From contig NZ_AP019632.1 of the NCBI RefSeq assembly GCF_007035645.1, forward strand, positions 2,232,001 to 2,296,000: a DNA stretch of 64,000 nt, in the 5' to 3' direction. The stretch is from Enterobacter asburiae. GTDB taxonomy: Bacteria; Pseudomonadota; Gammaproteobacteria; Enterobacterales; Enterobacteriaceae. The notes under the pieces were generated by a model. That model saw only the letters and a list, made by a program, of their open reading frames with translations. It ran no database searches and was not told the origin of the DNA. Below are positions 26,442-35,605 of the stretch, piece after piece. Within the stretch, counting starts at the first letter, position 1. Each line of letters begins with the position of its first letter. Both the position numbers and the translations under genes were made by a program.

Positions 26442-27608
26442 ATGCGCCCTTCCTCTCACCTTGTTCCAGTCGCCCTGGCTGGTTTTGTCGCCGTGCTGGT
26501 CGGTTACGCCAGCTCGGCCGCCATCATCTGGCAGGCCGCCGCGGCGGCTGGTGCCAGCGCACAGCAGATCGCAGGCTGGATGACCGCGCTGGGGATTGGG
26601 ATGGGCGTCAGCACGCTGGCGCTTTCCTGGTGGTACAAAGCGCCGGTGCTGACCGCCTGGTCAACGCCCGGCGCGGCGCTGCTCGCCACCAGCCTGCACG
26701 GCGTAACGCTGCCGGAAACGATCGGCGTGTTCATCTTTGCTAACGCGCTCATTTTACTTTGCGGCATCACCGGGCTCTTCGCCCGTCTGATGAGGCTGAT
26801 CCCCCATTCGCTTGCTGCCGCCATGCTGGCAGGCGTGTTGCTGCAGTTTGGCCTGCACGCATTTGCGCATCTTGAGGGTCACTTTCTGCTGTGCGGCAGC
26901 ATGATTGCGGCGTGGCTGATCGCAAAAGCGCTGGCACCGCGCTACGCCATCGTGGTCACGCTGCTGGTCGGCGGTATCGTGGCATGGGCGGGCGGTGACG
27001 TTGTCACTGATAAGCTTACGCTCTCGCTTGTGATGCCTGAATTTATCGCCCCCACGTTCACCTTCACCAGCCTGGTGAGTATTGGCGTGCCCTTCTTCCT
27101 GGTAACCATGGCCTCACAAAACGCGCCGGGGTTCGCCACGATGAAAGCCTCCGGTTACCCGCTGGCGGTCTCGCCGCTTATCATCTTTACGGGAGCGCTG
27201 GCGCTGCTGTTTTCCCCTTTTGGTGTCTTTTCTATCTGTATCGCGGCCATTACTGCCGCCATTTGTCAAAGCCCGGATGCGCATCCGGATGCCGGTAAAC
27301 GCTGGCTGGCGGCCACCGCAGCCGGAGGATTTTATCTGCTGGCGGGGATTTTCGGCGGCTCGATTACCGGGCTGATGGCCGCTCTGCCGCTCAGCTGGAT
27401 CCAGACGCTCGCAGGTCTGGCGCTGCTGGGAACTATCAGCGGGAGTTTATATCAGGCACTGAGCCACGAGGCGGAGCGCGACGCGGCCATCGTCACATTT
27501 CTGATGACCGCAAGCGGCGTGACAATCCTGGGCATCGGTTCGGCATTCTGGGGGCTGGTGCTGGGCGGCGTGTGCTATGCCCTGTTTTCACGCGCTCGCC
27601 GCGCGTAG
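26442..27608 (+). CDS. ydcO: BenE-family transporter YdcO
   Basis: Inner-membrane transporter of 388 residues, BenE/benzoate:H+ symporter family, matching E. coli YdcO. About 12 TM segments; blocks include LVPVALAGFVAVLVGYASSAAIIWQAA, YKAPVLTAWSTPGAALLATS and FLVTMASQNAPGFATMKASGYPL, the family signature. Start at 26442 is chosen because GGAG lies 6 bases upstream; in-frame codons from 26361 run through the operator region. Substrate not established. The 3' end overlaps the convergent AraC gene by 21 bases. Confidence 0.92.
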   Translation: MRPSSHLVPVALAGFVAVLVGYASSAAIIWQAAAAAGASAQQIAGWMTALGIGMGVSTLALSWWYKAPVLTAWSTPGAALLATSLHGVTLPETIGVFIFANALILLCGITGLFARLMRLIPHSLAAAMLAGVLLQFGLHAFAHLEGHFLLCGSMIAAWLIAKALAPRYAIVVTLLVGGIVAWAGGDVVTDKLTLSLVMPEFIAPTFTFTSLVSIGVPFFLVTMASQNAPGFATMKASGYPLAVSPLIIFTGALALLFSPFGVFSICIAAITAAICQSPDAHPDAGKRWLAATAAGGFYLLAGIFGGSITGLMAALPLSWIQTLAGLALLGTISGSLYQALSHEAERDAAIVTFLMTASGVTILGIGSAFWGLVLGGVCYALFSRARRA

Positions 27609-28460
27609 CTGCGAAGGCGTCATGCCCGTCGCGCTGCGAAAGCGGTTGCTGAAGTGGCTGGCGGAGTTAAACCCGCAGGCAAGGGCGATGTCCGTTAGCG
27701 GCGTCGCCGTGTTCTGCACAAGGGCCTTCGCTTTTTCCATTCGCCTCTGCATCACGTACTGATGCGGCGCCAGCCCCGTCGACTGGCGGAACATGCGGGC
27801 AAAATGGTATTCGCTGAGGGCGGCCTGCGCCGCCAGTTCAGCCAGCGTCAGGGGTTGCCCGAGGTTCTCTTCGATAAAGGCCAGCACGTTACGCAGTACG
27901 AATGGCGATAGCCCGCCGGTGACGACCGGCAGCTTCCACTGAACGTTAGAGTAGTTTTGCAGCAGATGGGTCAGGAGCAGCGTAGAGGCCGTGCTCAGGG
28001 TGAGCTGGTTAGCGTGCTGCTGCCAGTCGCAGCCGAGCAAAAACTGGCGATACAGCGCGGTGATTTTCGGATCGCTACCAAAAATGCGCTCGTCGAGCGT
28101 CAGCGAAAGCGGGCGCTTGTCCCAGATCTTTTCCCCCACGTCGCGCAGGTGTTCATCGGTGCAGTAGAGATGCACAAACGACAGGTCATCACGGATATCC
28201 CACGTCGATTCGCTCTCTTTTGGCATCAAGCAGAAACGGTCCGGCCCCCCGCCGTTCTTCCAGCCGCCCGGCGTTTTTTGGTAGCTTTCGTAGCCGTCCG
28301 CCACGTACAGGCTCAGGGTATGGTGGTTACTTTTTACCGTTATCGTATCGTGCTTGTTGTACCACGCTGCCAGCTGAATGCCCGAATTCAGCGAGACGGT
28401 TTCCCGCAGGACCGCATTCTGTTGGCAAAGCGTTTCAAAGGTATCGTAAGCGTGAGACAT
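27588..28460 (-). CDS. AraC-family transcriptional regulator
   Basis: Regulator of 290 residues with an N-terminal sensor domain (about 1-175) and two C-terminal AraC helix-turn-helix units (LTLAELAAQAALSEYHFARMFRQSTG and LTDIALACGFNSASHFSNRFRSATG). It is divergent from a DMT-family exporter 173 bases away, which it probably controls. It does not correspond to a gene in the E. coli ydcO-ydcL interval, so the pair looks like an insertion into that syntenic block. Confidence 0.88.
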   Translation of the reverse strand: MSHAYDTFETLCQQNAVLRETVSLNSGIQLAAWYNKHDTITVKSNHHTLSLYVADGYESYQKTPGGWKNGGGPDRFCLMPKESESTWDIRDDLSFVHLYCTDEHLRDVGEKIWDKRPLSLTLDERIFGSDPKITALYRQFLLGCDWQQHANQLTLSTASTLLLTHLLQNYSNVQWKLPVVTGGLSPFVLRNVLAFIEENLGQPLTLAELAAQAALSEYHFARMFRQSTGLAPHQYVMQRRMEKAKALVQNTATPLTDIALACGFNSASHFSNRFRSATGMTPSQLRAASA

Positions 28461-28633
28461 GACCGTAAGCGCGTGATTGACTGGAATATCAGTCTAAGAA
28501 GAGTTGTCTCCCGTTGCCAGCCCCCGGGAAAGAAAAAAGCGCAAGATTTTGCAAGTCGACCGCAAGCCGGTGAAAGCCCCTGACCGATCTCAGCGGCATA
28601 CTGCGGGCTTCCGTGGTTTGAGAAGAGAAAAAT

Positions 28634-29530
28634 ATGAACGCATTATTATACGGACTGGTGGTGGTCATCTGGGGAACCACCTGGATTGCGATTTTCCTGC
28701 AGCAGGGTCCCGTAGCGGCGCCGGTCTCTATTTTCTGGCGTTTCGCCGTCGCCAGCCTCACGATGATGGTGGTGTTAATCGCCCTGCGCCGCCTGCGCAA
28801 GCTGGCGCTGCGGGATCACCTCTTTTGTATGCTCCAGGGATGCTGCGTTTTCTGCTTTAACTTCTGGTGTTTTTACGCCGCAGCCTCGCACATCAACACC
28901 GGGCTGGAATCGGTGATCTTTTCCATGGCCGTACTCTATAACGCCATTAACAGCTTTATTTTCTTCGGGCAGCGCCCGCCCGCGCGTTTCTGGACGGCGG
29001 CGGCACTGGGCCTGACTGGGATCGTAACCCTCTTCTGGGACGATCTGCTGGCCAGCGGCTGGAGCGCGTCGCTCCTGACCGGGATTGGTCTCTCCGCGCT
29101 CGGCACCTACGGCTTCTCGCTGGGCAATATGATCAGCATGCGTCACCAGCGCAAAGGCCTTGAAACCATGACCACCAACGCCTGGGCGATGCTCTACGGC
29201 ACGCTGGTGATGGGCTGCATTGCCCTGTTCAGAGGCGACAGCTTCGCGCCAGAGTGGACCGTCAGCTACATTGGCGCGCTGCTCTATCTGGCCGTGTTTG
29301 GTTCGGTGATTGCCTTTGGCGCCTACTTCACGCTGGTGGGACGTATCGGTCCGGGCAAAGCGGCCTACAGTACGCTGCTCTTCCCGCTGGTGGCGCTGAC
29401 CATCTCCACGGTGTATGAAGGCTACGTCTGGCATATCAACGGTATCGTGGGATTAGTGCTGATTCTGGGGGGAAATATGGTGATGTTTACCAAACCAGAA
29501 ACCTGGTGCAGACGCTTACGAATGGCGTAA
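28634..29530 (+). CDS. DMT-superfamily (EamA domain) exporter
   Basis: Ten-TM drug/metabolite transporter of 298 residues with two EamA repeats. Visible: LVVVIWGTTWIAIFLQQGPVAAPVSIFWRF at the start, FSMAVLYNAINSFIFFGQRPP, and YLAVFGSVIAFGAYFTLVGRIGPGKAAYSTLLFPLVALTIS in the second repeat. Export of an amino acid or small metabolite is likely but the substrate is unknown. Divergent from its probable AraC regulator; followed by a bidirectional terminator. Confidence 0.88.
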   Translation: MNALLYGLVVVIWGTTWIAIFLQQGPVAAPVSIFWRFAVASLTMMVVLIALRRLRKLALRDHLFCMLQGCCVFCFNFWCFYAAASHINTGLESVIFSMAVLYNAINSFIFFGQRPPARFWTAAALGLTGIVTLFWDDLLASGWSASLLTGIGLSALGTYGFSLGNMISMRHQRKGLETMTTNAWAMLYGTLVMGCIALFRGDSFAPEWTVSYIGALLYLAVFGSVIAFGAYFTLVGRIGPGKAAYSTLLFPLVALTISTVYEGYVWHINGIVGLVLILGGNMVMFTKPETWCRRLRMA

Positions 29531-29537
29531 ATAAAAA

Positions 29538-29562
29538 GGCCTGCATTACGCAGGCCGTTTTA
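29538..29562. terminator. Bidirectional terminator between DMT exporter and ydcL
   Basis: GGCCTGC ATTAC GCAGGCC with A-rich 5' and T-rich 3' flanks, able to end both convergent transcripts. Confidence 0.88.
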
Positions 29563-29564
29563 TT

Positions 29565-30239
29565 TTATTTCGCGGTCTTTTTCACATCAAACATGGTGGC
29601 GTCCGTCGCCATGTCATCAACAACCTGCTTCAGCGTCGCAAAGGTCATCGGCGTACTTTCGTTGTTCAGATCTTTACCTTCGCCTTTACGCACCACCTTC
29701 ATGACCGGTTTGTTGGTGGCCGCATCGATCAGTTCGCCTTCAAAGAAGAGATGCGTATCCATGGTGCGATGCCCGGTTGCCATCTGCGTACCGGCTACCA
29801 CCAGCGCGACCGGCACCACTTCATAGAACTGCAGACCTTCTTTCTGCGAACTCACCCCGGTAATTGCACCGCGGAAAATCAGGCTGTGTTTACCAGGCGT
29901 GGTCACAACTGGCTTACGGGTACCAATAGCGGTTTTCATTTTGTTATTGGTGTAATTCAACAGCTCATCAAGCGTTTTTTGACCAATTTGAGTGGTCGGT
30001 TTAGGCGCAGGATAATAAGTAATCGGCGTCCAGAGAATACTGTCGTAATTAGCTTCGTTATAAGAAGGATCCACCCAACGCAGCGTTGGTTTACCCGTCG
30101 CAGACGTCGTCTGCTGCAAGCCTGAATAGTCTTTTAAAAAGCCAGAATATTGTTCGGGAGCCGCGACTTTTGAAGAACAGCCCGCCAACGCCAACAGACC
30201 AGTAAGCACTGCAACTTTAAAAAAAGTTTGAGTACGCAT
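29565..30239 (-). CDS. ydcL: DUF3313 lipoprotein YdcL
   Basis: Lipoprotein of 224 residues (E. coli YdcL). Signal peptide with lipobox LALAGC-SS, so the mature protein begins at the acylated Cys near residue 20 and, with Ser at +2, should go to the outer membrane. Conserved blocks: TSATGKPTLRWVDPS, EGLQFYEVVPVALVVAGTQMATGHRTMDT and GEGKDLNNESTPM. The ATG at 30239 fits the signal peptide; a longer frame upstream lacks one. Function unknown. Confidence 0.9.
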   Translation of the reverse strand: MRTQTFFKVAVLTGLLALAGCSSKVAAPEQYSGFLKDYSGLQQTTSATGKPTLRWVDPSYNEANYDSILWTPITYYPAPKPTTQIGQKTLDELLNYTNNKMKTAIGTRKPVVTTPGKHSLIFRGAITGVSSQKEGLQFYEVVPVALVVAGTQMATGHRTMDTHLFFEGELIDAATNKPVMKVVRKGEGKDLNNESTPMTFATLKQVVDDMATDATMFDVKKTAK

Positions 30240-30343
30240 GATAGTTTTCCATGTTATCTGCAAGTATGCATTTGAAGTTATAGCAAAAGACCAGCGGGTT
30301 TGTTGTGACAAAAAATGATGCGGAGAGCACAAATTGCGAAAAG

Positions 30344-30368
30344 ACTGCCCGCAAGCGTGCCGGGCAGT
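30344..30368 (-). terminator. Terminator of the DppA-like gene
   Basis: ACTGCCCG / CGGGCAGT hairpin 6 bases after the stop codon on the minus strand, followed by CTTTTCG. Modest T-run. Confidence 0.65.
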
Positions 30369-30374
30369 GAAAAA

Positions 30375-31973
30375 TTACTGATTTATATCCAGTTGCCAGA
30401 ACAGATGTTTGCCAAACGGGTCAATTTCATAGCCCGTCACCTCCTTGCGCACCGGTTCGAAAATGGTTGAATGCGCAATCATCACCGCCGGCATTTGATC
30501 ATGCATCATTTGCTGAGCCTCTTTATACAGCGCCACGCGTTTATCGCGATCGGTCGTTGATTTTGCTTCCGCAATAATGTTATCGAAGGGCTTATAGCAC
30601 CATTTCGCCGAATTTGAGCCACCGTTTGCCGAGGTACAGGTAAATAGCGGACCAAAGAAGTTGTCGGGATCGCCCGTTGCGGTCGTCCAGCCCATCAGCG
30701 CGGCCTGATGTTCCCCGCCCTTCACGCGCTTAAGGTATTCGCCCCACTCGTAGGTGACGATTTTGGTCTGTACGCCGATTTTCGCCCAGTCGGACTGAAT
30801 CATCTCCGCCATGCGTTTCGCATTCGGATTGTACGGACGCTGCACCGGCATCGCCCACAGGTCGACGCTCACGCCGTTGGCAAAACCGGCCTCTTTCAGC
30901 AGCGCTTTCGCCTTTTGAGGATCGTAATCGTAATCCTTAAGCTCGCTGTCTGCGCTCCAGACGCCCGGCGGCAGCAGGTTCTTTGCCGCAGTGCCGGTGC
31001 CGTGGAAAACCGCATCAATAATGGCCGGTTTATTGATGGCCATCGCCAGCGCCTGACGGACTTTTACGTTATCCAGCGGCGGCTTTTGGGTATTGAACGC
31101 CAGAAAGCCGGTATTCAGTCCGGCTTTGCTCATCAGGTTGATGTCTTTGTTCGCCTTCATGCGCGGCAGGTCCGCCGGGTTCGGGAACGGCATCACCTGA
31201 CACTCGTTCTTCTCAATTTTGGCAAACCGCACGGAGGCATCCGGGGTGATGCTAAACACCAGCCGATCCAGCTTCGATTTCCCCTGCCAGTATTCGTCGA
31301 ACGCCGTAAACAGGATCCGCGAATCCTTCTGATACTGCGCAAGCTTAAACGGCCCGGTACCTATAGGCTCCATATCCACCTTTTCCGGCGTGCCCGCTTT
31401 GAGCATCGCGTCGGCATATTCCGCGGACAGGATCGAGGCAAAATACCATGCCAGATCGGCGACAAACGGCGCTTCCGGGTGCGCCAGGGTAAAGCGCACG
31501 GTGTGGTCATCAACCTTATCAATGCCGGTAATCAGGCTGCCAAACTCCAGACTTTCGAAGTTGGAGTAGCTACCGTTAGAGACGTTGTGATACGGATGAT
31601 TCACGTCTTTCTGGCGCATAAACGAGAAAATCACGTCGTCGGCGTTAAAGTCGCGGGTCGGCGTGAAGGATTTATTGCTCTGGAACTTGACGCCCTTACG
31701 CAGATGGAAGGTGTAAACCTTGCCGTCGTCGCTCACCTCCCAGCGCTCCGCCAGGCTTGGCACCAGCTCCGTGGTGCCGGGTTTGAAATCAACCAGCCGG
31801 TTATAGACCGGCACGGCGCTGGCGTCCACGCTGGTTCCCGAGGTGTATAGCTGAGGATTAAAGTTTTCCGGCGATCCCTCGGAGCAATACACCAGCGTTT
31901 TCGCGGCGACGGAGGAACTGACCGTGAGTACAGCAAGCGCCAGCGTTATAGTTGTGAGTTTGCTTTTCATCAT
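30375..31973 (-). CDS. DppA-like peptide-binding protein, orphan
   Basis: Periplasmic family 5 solute-binding protein of 532 residues with signal peptide (cleavage near SVAAKT). It is strikingly similar to E. coli DppA (KTLVYCSEGSPENFNPQLYTSGT, IGTGPFKLAQYQKDSRI, LWAMPVQRPYNPNAKRMAEMIQSDWAKIGVQ, IAHSTIFEPVRKEVTGYE), so dipeptides are the likely ligand. No permease or ATPase genes accompany it; it presumably feeds DppBCDF encoded elsewhere. It is divergent from a peptidase T-like gene, forming a peptide capture-and-cleavage pair. ATGs at 31973 and 31970 are both possible. Confidence 0.9.
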   Translation of the reverse strand: MMKSKLTTITLALAVLTVSSSVAAKTLVYCSEGSPENFNPQLYTSGTSVDASAVPVYNRLVDFKPGTTELVPSLAERWEVSDDGKVYTFHLRKGVKFQSNKSFTPTRDFNADDVIFSFMRQKDVNHPYHNVSNGSYSNFESLEFGSLITGIDKVDDHTVRFTLAHPEAPFVADLAWYFASILSAEYADAMLKAGTPEKVDMEPIGTGPFKLAQYQKDSRILFTAFDEYWQGKSKLDRLVFSITPDASVRFAKIEKNECQVMPFPNPADLPRMKANKDINLMSKAGLNTGFLAFNTQKPPLDNVKVRQALAMAINKPAIIDAVFHGTGTAAKNLLPPGVWSADSELKDYDYDPQKAKALLKEAGFANGVSVDLWAMPVQRPYNPNAKRMAEMIQSDWAKIGVQTKIVTYEWGEYLKRVKGGEHQAALMGWTTATGDPDNFFGPLFTCTSANGGSNSAKWCYKPFDNIIAEAKSTTDRDKRVALYKEAQQMMHDQMPAVMIAHSTIFEPVRKEVTGYEIDPFGKHLFWQLDINQ

Positions 31974-32081
31974 TTATTCCTGTCTTTTTAATTCGACGGC
32001 TAATTAATTCTTTTGCCATTTCATAAATAACATTAAAGTGATGTGGCAAACACCTGAAAAATAAATAAGGAATAAAACACT

Positions 32082-33311
32082 ATGGGCTCGCCGCTTTCCA
32101 GACAATTAACGCACCGTTTTTTCCGCTATCTCGCGATCACCAGCCAGAGCGACCCAAAGGTCAAAACCCTGCCCTCAACGCCGGGCCAGCACGACATGGC
32201 CCGGGAGCTGGCGCAGGAGCTGGCACAGCTGGGGTTAGACGATATTGTGATTGATGAATTCGCCACGGTAACGGCGGTCAAAAAAGGCAACGTGGCCGGT
32301 GCGCCGCGCATCGGCTTTATTACCCATATTGATACCGTGGACGTGGGATTATCACCGGATATTCATCCACAAATATTAACCTTTACCGGTGAAGATCTCT
32401 GTCTGAATAAAGAGAAAGACATCTGGCTGCGGGTTAACGAGCATCCTGAAATTCTGGCGTATCCGAATGAGGAGATTATTTTCAGCGACGGAACCAGCGT
32501 ATTGGGCGCGGATAATAAATCGGCGGTCACGGTGATCATGACGGTGCTGGAAAACCTGACGGCGGAACATCAGCACGGGGATATCGTCGTGGCGTTTGTG
32601 CCTGACGAAGAGATCGGCCTGAACGGTGCAAAAGCGCTGGACCTTAAGCGCTTTGACGTCGACTTCGCCTGGACCATCGACTGCTGCGAGCTGGGGGAAA
32701 TTGTCTACGAGAACTTTAATGCGGCAGCCGCTGAAATCCGCTTTACCGGCGTAACGGCGCACCCGATGTCCGCCAAAGGCGTGCTGGTGAATCCCCTGCT
32801 GATGGCGACTGACTACATCAACCATTTTGACCGCCAGCAAACGCCGGAGTGCACCGAGGGGCGTGAGGGCTATATCTGGTTTAACGGCATTCAGGCCGGC
32901 CAGAACGAGGCCATTCTTAAGGCCAATATCCGCGACTTTGACAAGGACAACTTTGCCGCCCGCAAGCAGCAGATTGCCGACGTAGCCGCGCTGATTGCCG
33001 CCCAGTATCCTACGGCCAGGGTGGACTATCGCATTGAAGATACCTACAGCAATATCAGCAATGCGATTGGTGAGGACAGACGCGCCATCGATCTGATGTT
33101 CGAGGCGATGGAATCGCTCGGCATCACGCCGAAGCCGACGCCCATGCGCGGCGGTACCGACGGCGCGGCGCTCTCGGCAAAAGGGCTGCTCACGCCGAAC
33201 TTCTTCACCGGCGCGCATAACTTCCACTCCAAGTTTGAATTCCTGCCGCTGTCGTCGTTCGAGGCGTCTTACAACACCGCCCTGCAGATCTGCCTGCTTG
33301 CTGCCCGCTAA
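32082..33311 (+). CDS. Peptidase T-like tripeptide aminopeptidase (M20B)
   Basis: Cytoplasmic zinc aminopeptidase of 409 residues, same length as PepT. Metal and catalytic motifs: GFITHIDTV (first His and catalytic Asp), [15 protein letters not shown] (bridging Asp), [17 protein letters not shown] (catalytic Glu and metal Glu), [19 protein letters not shown], and [11 protein letters not shown] (last His). Clearly diverged from E. coli PepT in the N-terminal third, so it may be a second PepT paralogue. Divergent from the DppA-like gene, 108 bases apart; its last 4 bases overlap tehB. Confidence 0.87.
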   Translation: MGSPLSRQLTHRFFRYLAITSQSDPKVKTLPSTPGQHDMARELAQELAQLGLDDIVIDEFATVTAVKKGNVAGAPRIGFITHIDTVDVGLSPDIHPQILTFTGEDLCLNKEKDIWLRVNEHPEILAYPNEEIIFSDGTSVLGADNKSAVTVIMTVLENLTAEHQHGDIVVAFVPDEEIGLNGAKALDLKRFDVDFAWTIDCCELGEIVYENFNAAAAEIRFTGVTAHPMSAKGVLVNPLLMATDYINHFDRQQTPECTEGREGYIWFNGIQAGQNEAILKANIRDFDKDNFAARKQQIADVAALIAAQYPTARVDYRIEDTYSNISNAIGEDRRAIDLMFEAMESLGITPKPTPMRGGTDGAALSAKGLLTPNFFTGAHNFHSKFEFLPLSSFEASYNTALQICLLAAR

Positions 33312-33901
33312 GCGGGCTTGCGCGCCAGCATCGTGGCAAAGCGCAGCTTGATGCGGTTGCCGTTTTCGTCGGTGCGGTGCAGTTCGCCAACGTCTTCGTT
33401 GTATTTGAGCAACTCCCAGCCTTTGTAGTAGTTGCTCAGCTCACCGCTTTTGAACGCAAACGGGAAGCCGACGGTGCACGGGTAATCCGCCGTGTCCATC
33501 GCGGCAACAATCAGGTTGTAGCCGCCGGGCCTGGTGCAGCGCTGCATGTTGGCGATAAGTCCCGGGATGGTTTTTGACTCCAGGAACATCAGCACCACGG
33601 TGGAGAGAATGAAATCGTACTCGCCGTCAAAACTCAGGTTGTTGAGATCTTTAATCGCCGTGTGGAGGTTATCGATCCCTTCTTCCGCCTTGATGCGCTC
33701 GATATTCTCGATGCTCATCGGGTTCTTATCCCACGCGGTCACCTCGTAACCGTTGGCCGCCAGATAAAGGCTGTTGCGGCCGTTGCCGCAGCCCAGATCC
33801 AGCGTTTTACCCGGTTTAATCTTTGCCGCACTGAACAGCACCTCTGAATGGGTGCGGGTTAAGCCATATTTCTCTGTGAAGTAATTCTCATCAACGGTCA
33901 T
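33308..33901 (-). CDS. tehB: Tellurite methyltransferase TehB
   Basis: SAM-dependent methyltransferase of 197 residues, E. coli TehB length and sequence ([22 protein letters not shown] motif [47 protein letters not shown]). It detoxifies tellurite/selenite by methylation. In E. coli tehB is coupled to the membrane protein gene tehA; no tehA is present here, and the peptidase/DppA-like pair takes the downstream position. ATG at 33901 has AGGA upstream; longer frames lack a site. Confidence 0.93.
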   Translation of the reverse strand: MTVDENYFTEKYGLTRTHSEVLFSAAKIKPGKTLDLGCGNGRNSLYLAANGYEVTAWDKNPMSIENIERIKAEEGIDNLHTAIKDLNNLSFDGEYDFILSTVVLMFLESKTIPGLIANMQRCTRPGGYNLIVAAMDTADYPCTVGFPFAFKSGELSNYYKGWELLKYNEDVGELHRTDENGNRIKLRFATMLARKPA

Positions 33902-34036
33902 TATTTTTTCCTGAGCCTGCATAAGTTTAAAGTGCATCCTGAATGCCATTTTAAGGCGTTTACCGTCTGGTTGCCAGCCGTTCGAAAACCGAAAAATTTG
34001 CTACGTTTAGTTAAGACGCTTATCAGAGACCTAAAG

Positions 34037-35017
34037 ATGAACAAATATCGCCTTAGCGACGAAACCCGCCTCTGGCAATGGAAAAACGGTGACACTACCC
34101 GCTCTGTCACGCTGCGGCAGATTATCGCGACAGTGGATTTTAACGACGTGACGGTTGGTACGAAAGGCGGCTGGGTTGACGATGAGCGCGCCCTCGCGCA
34201 GGACGGCGACTGTTGGATCTACGACGAAAACAGCGTGGTGTTCGCCGGTGCCGTCGTGTCCGGCAACGCGCGCCTTACCCTGCCGTGCATCGTTAGTCAC
34301 GATGCGCATATCAGCGGCAGCTGCTGGCTGGACGGCGCGGAGGTCAGCCACGGGGCGCGCATAAGTGACAACGTCACCATTCAGCACTCCTGCGTGCGGG
34401 GCGAATGCCATCTCTACGGCGATGCCCGCATTCTGCACAACAGCGTTATCATCGCCGCCAAAGGTCTGACGCCGGACCATGACCAGATCCTGCAAATCTA
34501 CGATAAGGCGACCGTCAGCCAGTCGCGCATTGTGCATCAGGCGCAAATCTACGGCGAGGCGATGGTGAATTTTGCCTTTGTTGAGCACCGCGCCGAAATA
34601 TTCGACAACGCTATCCTCGAAGGTAACGACTTAAATAACGTCTGGGTCTGCGACTGCGCAAAGGTCTATGGCAACGCCCGCGTGATTGCCGGTTATGACG
34701 ACGATGCTATTCCGACGGTGCGCTACAGCTCTCAGATTGCGGAGAATGCCGTGGTGGAAGGAAACTGCGTCATCAAGCACCACGTTCTGATTGGCGGTCA
34801 GGCATGGCTGCGCGGCGGGCCGATCATGCTGGACGATAAGGTGGTGATCCAGGGACGCGCGCGGATCAGCGGAGATGTGCTCATTGAGCACCGGGTTGAA
34901 ATCACAGATGATGCGGTCATTGAAGCCTTTGCCGGGGAGAGCATTCACCTGCGCGGCGAAAAGGTGATTAACGGCGACCAGCGCATCACCCGCACCCCGC
35001 TGCTGGGAGCGTTATAG
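34037..35017 (+). CDS. ydcK: YdcK, left-handed beta-helix protein
   Basis: 326-residue protein matching E. coli YdcK in length and order. The central region (about 60-310) is built of imperfect hexapeptide repeats ([28 protein letters not shown] and similar), predicting a left-handed parallel beta-helix like acyltransferases of the LpxA class, although no transferase activity is established. Start at 34037 follows the E. coli length. Tail overlaps the convergent rimL by 6 bases. Confidence 0.9.
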   Translation: MNKYRLSDETRLWQWKNGDTTRSVTLRQIIATVDFNDVTVGTKGGWVDDERALAQDGDCWIYDENSVVFAGAVVSGNARLTLPCIVSHDAHISGSCWLDGAEVSHGARISDNVTIQHSCVRGECHLYGDARILHNSVIIAAKGLTPDHDQILQIYDKATVSQSRIVHQAQIYGEAMVNFAFVEHRAEIFDNAILEGNDLNNVWVCDCAKVYGNARVIAGYDDDAIPTVRYSSQIAENAVVEGNCVIKHHVLIGGQAWLRGGPIMLDDKVVIQGRARISGDVLIEHRVEITDDAVIEAFAGESIHLRGEKVINGDQRITRTPLLGAL

Positions 35018-35560
35018 GGCGTAGATCTTCCCGTAGATATTCACATCGTCAAAGCGACCGTTCAGGTATTCCGCTTCCCGCAGGCACCCTTCCAGCGTAA
35101 AACCGTTGCGTACGGCAACGCTGTTGCTGTGCTGATTCGCCACCCGACACTTGATCACAAAACGGCGGATCTCCCCACGTTCGACGTAGTAGCGCATAAA
35201 CGCCTGCAGTGACCGGGAGAGAATGCCCTGCCCCTGATGGCTTTCATCCAGCCAGTAGCCGATATAGCCGGTTTTGTTGGTCGGTTCAATCGTGTTGAAC
35301 GACAGCACGCCGACCAGTTCATCACTCTTGAATATCAAAAACATTTTGGCGTAGCCGCGCTGGTGCAGCATCTGGTTACTTTGCACGTTGCGGCGGGTAT
35401 CGTCCTCGCTGCCCACGTGCTGCGCCCAGTCAAAGGCGGTTTGCAGAAAGGTTTTGTTTTGGACGACGAGATTATGCAGATCGGCGGCGTAGCGCTCTTC
35501 GACGGCGCGAAGCTCGAGAGCGTCAGATACCGGGATAATTTCGGATTTTGCTGCGGTCAT
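35012..35560 (-). CDS. rimL: Ribosomal protein L12 serine N-acetyltransferase RimL
   Basis: GNAT acetyltransferase of 182 residues that converts ribosomal protein L12 to L7 by N-terminal acetylation (E. coli RimL). Seen: [32 protein letters not shown] at the N-terminus, [23 protein letters not shown] (acetyl-CoA loop) and [20 protein letters not shown]. The small gene ydcH found between rimL and opgD in E. coli is missing; only 45 bases separate them here. Confidence 0.92.
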   Translation of the reverse strand: MTAAKSEIIPVSDALELRAVEERYAADLHNLVVQNKTFLQTAFDWAQHVGSEDDTRRNVQSNQMLHQRGYAKMFLIFKSDELVGVLSFNTIEPTNKTGYIGYWLDESHQGQGILSRSLQAFMRYYVERGEIRRFVIKCRVANQHSNSVAVRNGFTLEGCLREAEYLNGRFDDVNIYGKIYAL

Positions 35561-35575
35561 TGCCCCTCACCCTAA

Positions 35576-35596
35576 CCCTCTCCCAAAGGGAGAGGG
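35576..35596. repeat. Short palindromic repeat (CCCTCTCCC family)
   Basis: CCCTCTCCC AAA GGGAGAGGG, preceded by CCCCTCACCCTAA. Related hairpins occur at 21801-21822, 55576-55598 and 56032-56053, the first and last forming the ends of the two long repeats. Common intergenic enterobacterial palindrome; may act as a terminator between rimL and opgD. Confidence 0.7.
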
Positions 35597-35605
35597 AATC
35601 GATCG

